A DNA stretch of 8,950 nucleotides from an uncultured Collinsella sp. (GTDB lineage Bacteria > Actinomycetota > Coriobacteriia > Coriobacteriales > Coriobacteriaceae): NCBI GenBank assembly GCA_900552295.1, contig URZB01000053.1, positions 1-8,950 of the forward strand. Direction: 5' to 3'. The notes under the pieces were generated by a model. The model did no database searches. It had not been told where the DNA came from and saw only the letters and a list, made by a program, of their open reading frames with translations. Numbering within the stretch: the stretch's first letter is position 1; each line of letters begins with the position of its first letter. Position numbers and translations under genes: made by a program. Shown here in pieces: positions 6,867 to 8,950 of the stretch.

Positions 6867-6908
6867 CGGGGCGTTCGGATCGATTCGGACGCCCCGCGTT
6901 CTCTTTTT
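6867..6908 (+). terminator. Rho-independent terminator of pepQ
   Basis: An 11-bp GC-rich stem, CGGGGCGTTCG (6867-6877) with CGGACGCCCCG (6886-6896) including one G-U pair, encloses an 8-base loop. The stem is followed by CG and then TTCTCTTTTT (6899-6908), ending in five T. Position and form fit an intrinsic terminator separating pepQ from the efp unit. Confidence 0.9.
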
Positions 6909-6919
6909 ATGCGCTCGCC

Positions 6920-6945
6920 GCAGGCGCCGCCTGCAAGTGTATAAT
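6920..6945 (+). promoter_or_regulatory. Candidate efp promoter with overlapping inverted repeat
   Basis: TATAAT (6940-6945) is a perfect -10 hexamer, 58 bases before the efp start. No good -35 is present at 16-18 bases; the region there is GC-rich. Instead an inverted repeat, GCAGG with CCTGC (6920-6924 and 6930-6934), lies in the space between -35 and -10, where a regulator could bind. Expected transcript start is near 6952. Confidence 0.55.
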
Positions 6946-6963
6946 TTCTATCGTATGTAATTT

Positions 6964-6979
6964 GGACGCTTGTGCGTTC
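6964..6979 (+). promoter_or_regulatory. Hairpin in the efp leader
   Basis: GGACGC (6964-6969) pairs with GCGTTC (6974-6979), five Watson-Crick pairs and one G-U, around a TTGT loop. It lies between the expected transcript start and the ribosome binding site (AACAAGAAAGG, 6987-6997, spacing 5 to ATG 7003). It is short and leaves the RBS free. Confidence 0.45.
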
Positions 6980-7002
6980 TGCCCATAACAAGAAAGGTCG
7001 CT

Positions 7003-7566
7003 ATGCCTACCATTTCTACCGCCGACTTCAAGAACGGCCTCGGTCTCCGCATCAAGGACAAGGTCTACACCATCGTCGAGTTCCAGCATGTCAAGCCGGG
7101 CAAGGGCGGCGCGTTTGTGCGCTACAAGACCCGCGACATCAAGAGCGGCCGCGTCGTCGAGAACACCTGCAACGCCGGCACCAAGTTCGAGAGCGTCATG
7201 CTCACCACCCGTGAGTTCCAGTACCTCTACAACGATGGCACCGACTACATCTTCATGGACAACGAGTCCTATGAGCAGGTTCCCGTTCCCGAGGACATGG
7301 TGGGCGAGAACTCCAAGTGGCTGCGCGAGAACGACATCTGCCAGCTGCTCTTCGCCGACGATGAGCTCATGGGCGTGACCCCGCCGATGTTCATCGAGAC
7401 CACCATTGTCCAAACCGACCCGGGCTTTAAGGGCGACACCGTCCAGGGTTCCACCAAGCCGGCCACGATCGACACCGGCGCTGTCATCCAGGTCCCCATG
7501 TACCTCAACGAGGGCGAGGTCATCAAGGTTGACACCCGCGACGGCAAGTTCGTCTCCCGCGTCTAG
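7003..7566 (+). CDS. efp: Translation elongation factor P
   Basis: 187 residues, the standard EF-P length. EF-P binds the ribosome next to the P-site tRNA and relieves stalling at consecutive prolines. The N-terminal KOW-like domain begins MPTISTADFKNGL and carries the tip loop KPGKGGAF with Lys34, the residue that is modified in many bacteria. The two OB-fold domains follow, and the C terminus ends YLNEGEVIKVDTRDGKFVSRV, as in the family. Start ATG 7003 is chosen because it gives the canonical N terminus and has AAAGG 5 bases upstream; an in-frame TTG at 6970 would add 11 residues and lies in the leader hairpin. The first gene of the unit after its own TATAAT. No EF-P modification enzyme gene is seen nearby, so whether and how Lys34 is modified is unknown. 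Confidence 0.97.
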   Translation: MPTISTADFKNGLGLRIKDKVYTIVEFQHVKPGKGGAFVRYKTRDIKSGRVVENTCNAGTKFESVMLTTREFQYLYNDGTDYIFMDNESYEQVPVPEDMVGENSKWLRENDICQLLFADDELMGVTPPMFIETTIVQTDPGFKGDTVQGSTKPATIDTGAVIQVPMYLNEGEVIKVDTRDGKFVSRV

Positions 7567-7590
7567 CAACCAACTTCTCTAGGAGGACTC

Positions 7591-7953
7591 ATGCCCCAGG
7601 AAATCAAGATTGACGGCATCGGCATTTCGCCCGATGTTCTGACCGCCATCGTCTCGCGCGCCGTGTCCGATGTCGAGGGCATCGCCTCCGTTGGCGTCAA
7701 GGACCTTGCCACTAATCTTGTCTCCATGATGCTCTCGTCCAAGGCCCCGGCTTCCGAGCCGGCGGTCGAGGCCGAGGTCGTTGGCGACAAGCTCGCACTC
7801 ACCGTGCGTGTCGTGGTGTTCTTTGGCTATCCGTTCAAGAAACTCGCCGAGGCCGTTCGCGCCGCCGTGGTCGCCGCCATCGATGCTCAGGTGGGCGTCG
7901 AGGTCGAGCGCGTCGACGTTTGCATTGACGGCCTCGTTTTCCCCAAGGAGTAA
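7591..7953 (+). CDS. Asp23/Gls24 family protein (YqhY-like)
   Basis: 120 residues, soluble, no signal peptide or membrane helix. It fits the Asp23/Gls24 (DUF322) family: IDGIGISPDVLTAIVSRAVSDVEGIASVGV at the start, a central variable stretch, then VRVVVFFGYPFKKLAEAVRAAVVAAIDAQVGVEVERVDVCIDGL. Family members are linked to alkaline or envelope stress and can sit at the membrane through a partner; B. subtilis YqhY, next to nusB, is linked to acetyl-CoA carboxylase control. Here it also lies directly before nusB, three bases apart, so YqhY-like is the best guess. No accB or accC is in the window. An AGGAGGA site (7581-7587) supports ATG 7591. The true role is not known. Confidence 0.85.
   Translation: MPQEIKIDGIGISPDVLTAIVSRAVSDVEGIASVGVKDLATNLVSMMLSSKAPASEPAVEAEVVGDKLALTVRVVVFFGYPFKKLAEAVRAAVVAAIDAQVGVEVERVDVCIDGLVFPKE
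7945..7950 (+). promoter_or_regulatory. Shine-Dalgarno site that decides the nusB TTG start
   Basis: AAGGAG lies at the last codons of the Asp23-family gene, 6 bases before TTG 7957. This ideal spacing, and the lack of an ATG before the conserved RGRTLARSQALQLLF block, decide the TTG start. Confidence 0.75.
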
Positions 7954-7956
7954 CCT

Positions 7957-8544
7957 TTGAGCCTTAAGGTTTATCGCGGGCGCACGCTTGCCCGCAGTCA
8001 GGCGCTGCAGCTGCTGTTTCAGGCCGAGGCCACGGACAGCCCGCTCGAGCGCGTCCTCGAGGGCGATTTCCTGATCTCGAAGGGCCCCCTCGACCCCTAT
8101 GCGCTCGAGCTTTGCCGTGGTGCCTACGAGCATATCGATCGCATCGACTGTGCCCTGCGCGCCGTCGCCAAGAACTGGGATCTTATGCGCATGCCCGGCG
8201 CCGACCGCAACCTGCTGCGTATCGCCGTCTACGAGATGCGCTTCCTCACCGACGAGGAGGTCTCGGACGCCATCGTGATCAACGAGGCCGTCGAGCTTGC
8301 CAAGGCCTATGGCACCGATCAGTCCGCGTCGTTTGTCAACGGCGTGCTGGGCAAGATCGCTCGTAGCGAGGAGCTGCCGGGTGAGGATCTGTACCAGGAG
8401 CTGCTGGCCGAAGATCGCGCTCGCGAGGAGGCGCAGGCTGCCGAGGCGGCCGCCAAGGTCGCTGCCGCTCAGGCTGCCGCCGGTGTACTTGCCGAGGATG
8501 CGGACGCTGCTGAGGCCGTCGAGGCCGACTCCGTCGAGGAGTAG
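7957..8544 (+). CDS. nusB: Transcription antitermination factor NusB with acidic Ala-rich C-terminal extension (TTG start)
   Basis: 195 residues; NusB binds boxA RNA with NusE (S10) and promotes rRNA antitermination. The core matches: RTLARSQALQLLFQAE near the N terminus, RNLLRIAVYEMRFL in the middle, and AIVINEAVELAKAYGTDQSASFVNGVLGKIA ending near residue 135. NusB is usually about 140 residues, so some 55-60 extra residues follow. In the last 45, about 20 are Ala and 13 are Asp/Glu, suggesting an acidic helix or a disordered tail. Start TTG 7957 is supported by AAGGAG with 6-base spacing. It sits 3 bases after the Asp23-family stop and 2 bases before xseB, so translation is likely coupled. 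The core looks functional; the tail role is unknown. Confidence 0.93.
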   Translation: MSLKVYRGRTLARSQALQLLFQAEATDSPLERVLEGDFLISKGPLDPYALELCRGAYEHIDRIDCALRAVAKNWDLMRMPGADRNLLRIAVYEMRFLTDEEVSDAIVINEAVELAKAYGTDQSASFVNGVLGKIARSEELPGEDLYQELLAEDRAREEAQAAEAAAKVAAAQAAAGVLAEDADAAEAVEADSVEE

Positions 8545-8546
8545 CC

Positions 8547-8786
8547 ATGCCAGAGGGTTCCGTCCGCAACTTCGATGAGATCTCGGATCGTCTGGACCAG
8601 ATCATCGCTACCGTTCGCTCCAAGGATACGTCCTTGGAGCGTTCGCTCGATCTGTTTGACGAGGCGATTGAGCTGGGCTCCCGCGCGGTCGATATGGTCG
8701 ACAAGTTTGAGTTGACGCCGCGTGAGGCCGATAAGCTCGAACAGGAATACGATGAGGATGCGGCAAACGAATCCCAGGATAGCTAG
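8547..8786 (+). CDS. xseB: Exodeoxyribonuclease VII small subunit
   Basis: 79 residues, normal size. XseB is the small helical subunit that binds XseA in exonuclease VII, a single-strand DNA nuclease. The sequence shows the two-helix pattern: NFDEISDRLDQIIATVRSKDTSLERSLDLFDEAIELG (the LE-SL-LFDEA block is characteristic), then a second helix and an acidic end. GAGGAG (8536-8541), overlapping the nusB stop, lies 5 bases before ATG 8547. The large subunit gene xseA, which usually precedes xseB, is not between nusB and xseB, so it must lie elsewhere or be absent. The order nusB...xseB...tlyA agrees with that of B. subtilis with folD, xseA, ispA and dxs missing. Confidence 0.9.
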   Translation: MPEGSVRNFDEISDRLDQIIATVRSKDTSLERSLDLFDEAIELGSRAVDMVDKFELTPREADKLEQEYDEDAANESQDS

Positions 8787-8821
8787 GCCGCATCTCTGGA
8801 TACGAATGGTTGATGGCATTC

Positions 8822-8903
8822 ATGAAACGCGTGCGTCTTGATGACGAACTGATTTCACAGGGCATCTGCGCCGATCGCGCGGATGCCCTTCGCACTCTTA
8901 TGG
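8822..8903 (+). CDS. tlyA: TlyA-like rRNA methyltransferase, N-terminal fragment cut by adapter
   Basis: Only 27 complete codons are genomic: MKRVRLDDELISQGICADRADALRTLM. This fits the start of the S4 RNA-binding domain of TlyA (RLD..L...G...SR..A..LI), a 2'-O-methyltransferase of 16S/23S rRNA. The position after xseB agrees with known gene order. ATG 8822 gives the family N terminus; an in-frame ATG at 8813 is an alternative, and neither has a clear SD. From 8904 the frame stays open only because the adapter happens to be open, so residues beyond about 27 are not biological. Confidence 0.6.
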
Positions 8904-8950
8904 CTGTCTCTTATACACATCTCCGAGCCCACGAGACGGAGCTACATCTC
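8904..8950 (+). other. Illumina Nextera adapter contamination
   Basis: CTGTCTCTTATACACATCT (8904-8922) is the reverse complement of the Tn5 mosaic end used in Nextera libraries. CCGAGCCCACGAGAC (8923-8937) is the i7-side adapter that follows it. GGAGCTAC (8938-8945) sits exactly where the 8-base index belongs, and I recall it as the N718 index. ATCTC (8946-8950) is the start of the P7 sequence. All segments are in the correct order with no gap, so this is read-through adapter at a contig end and not a Tn5 insertion in the organism. Confidence 0.98.

Noticed and set aside
6970..7002. Earlier TTG start for efp adding 11 residues
   Set aside because: It falls in the leader hairpin loop, lacks an SD, and the canonical EF-P N terminus begins at 7003.
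6907..7569. Minus-strand frame of 220 residues opposite efp
   Set aside because: Mirrors the whole efp gene and its promoter region; composition typical of an antisense shadow.
7579..8133. Minus-strand frame of 184 residues opposite the Asp23-family gene and nusB
   Set aside because: Spans two well-supported genes and has no recognisable motif.
8904..8950. A real Tn5-type transposon end in the genome
   Set aside because: The mosaic end is followed at once by synthetic i7 adapter, index and P7 bases, which do not occur in a natural Tn5 copy.

Overview
The window is GC-rich, tightly packed, and coded entirely on the + strand. It carries conserved housekeeping genes of an actinobacterial type. 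The order alaS - ruvX - mltG - (yqeG) - aroK - aroB-like - pepQ - efp - Asp23 - nusB - xseB - tlyA resembles the alaS-ruvX-mltG-aroE...aroK-aroB...pepQ-efp-nusB order I know from Mycobacterium, combined with the Asp23(YqhY)-nusB...xseB...tlyA order of Firmicutes. This mix, the codon use and the protein character suggest a gut Coriobacteriia member (Collinsella or a relative). That assignment is inference, with no database search behind it.

Layout. (1) 1-5579 looks like one co-directional transcription unit with overlapping or nearly touching genes: the 3' part of alaS, ruvX (GTG start), mltG (8-bp overlap with ruvX), yqeG, aroK and an aroB-like gene (ATGA overlap with aroK). (2) 5580-5711 is a 132-bp gap with a perfect TTGACA hexamer and a long bulged hairpin, leading into pepQ. 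(3) After pepQ come a small C(UUCG)G hairpin and a strong rho-independent terminator (6867-6908). (4) A TATAAT-containing promoter region starts a second unit: efp, an Asp23/Gls24 gene, nusB (TTG start), xseB and the first codons of tlyA.

Roles. Most genes serve translation and RNA or DNA maintenance (AlaRS, RuvX, EF-P, NusB, XseB, TlyA). Others serve the envelope (MltG, Asp23-like, perhaps YqeG), aromatic metabolism (AroK, AroB-like) and peptide turnover (PepQ-like).

Most notable points. The aroB-like protein appears to have lost all three zinc ligands and most other catalytic motifs of 3-dehydroquinate synthase, while its partner AroK keeps its active site. The pepQ leader holds an unusually long hairpin that may start at the 5' end of the transcript. 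The last 47 bases (8904-8950) are not genomic: they match the Illumina Nextera mosaic end, the i7-side adapter, an 8-base index and the start of P7, so the contig ends in untrimmed adapter and tlyA is cut artificially. I saw no mobile element, CRISPR array, tRNA or rRNA.
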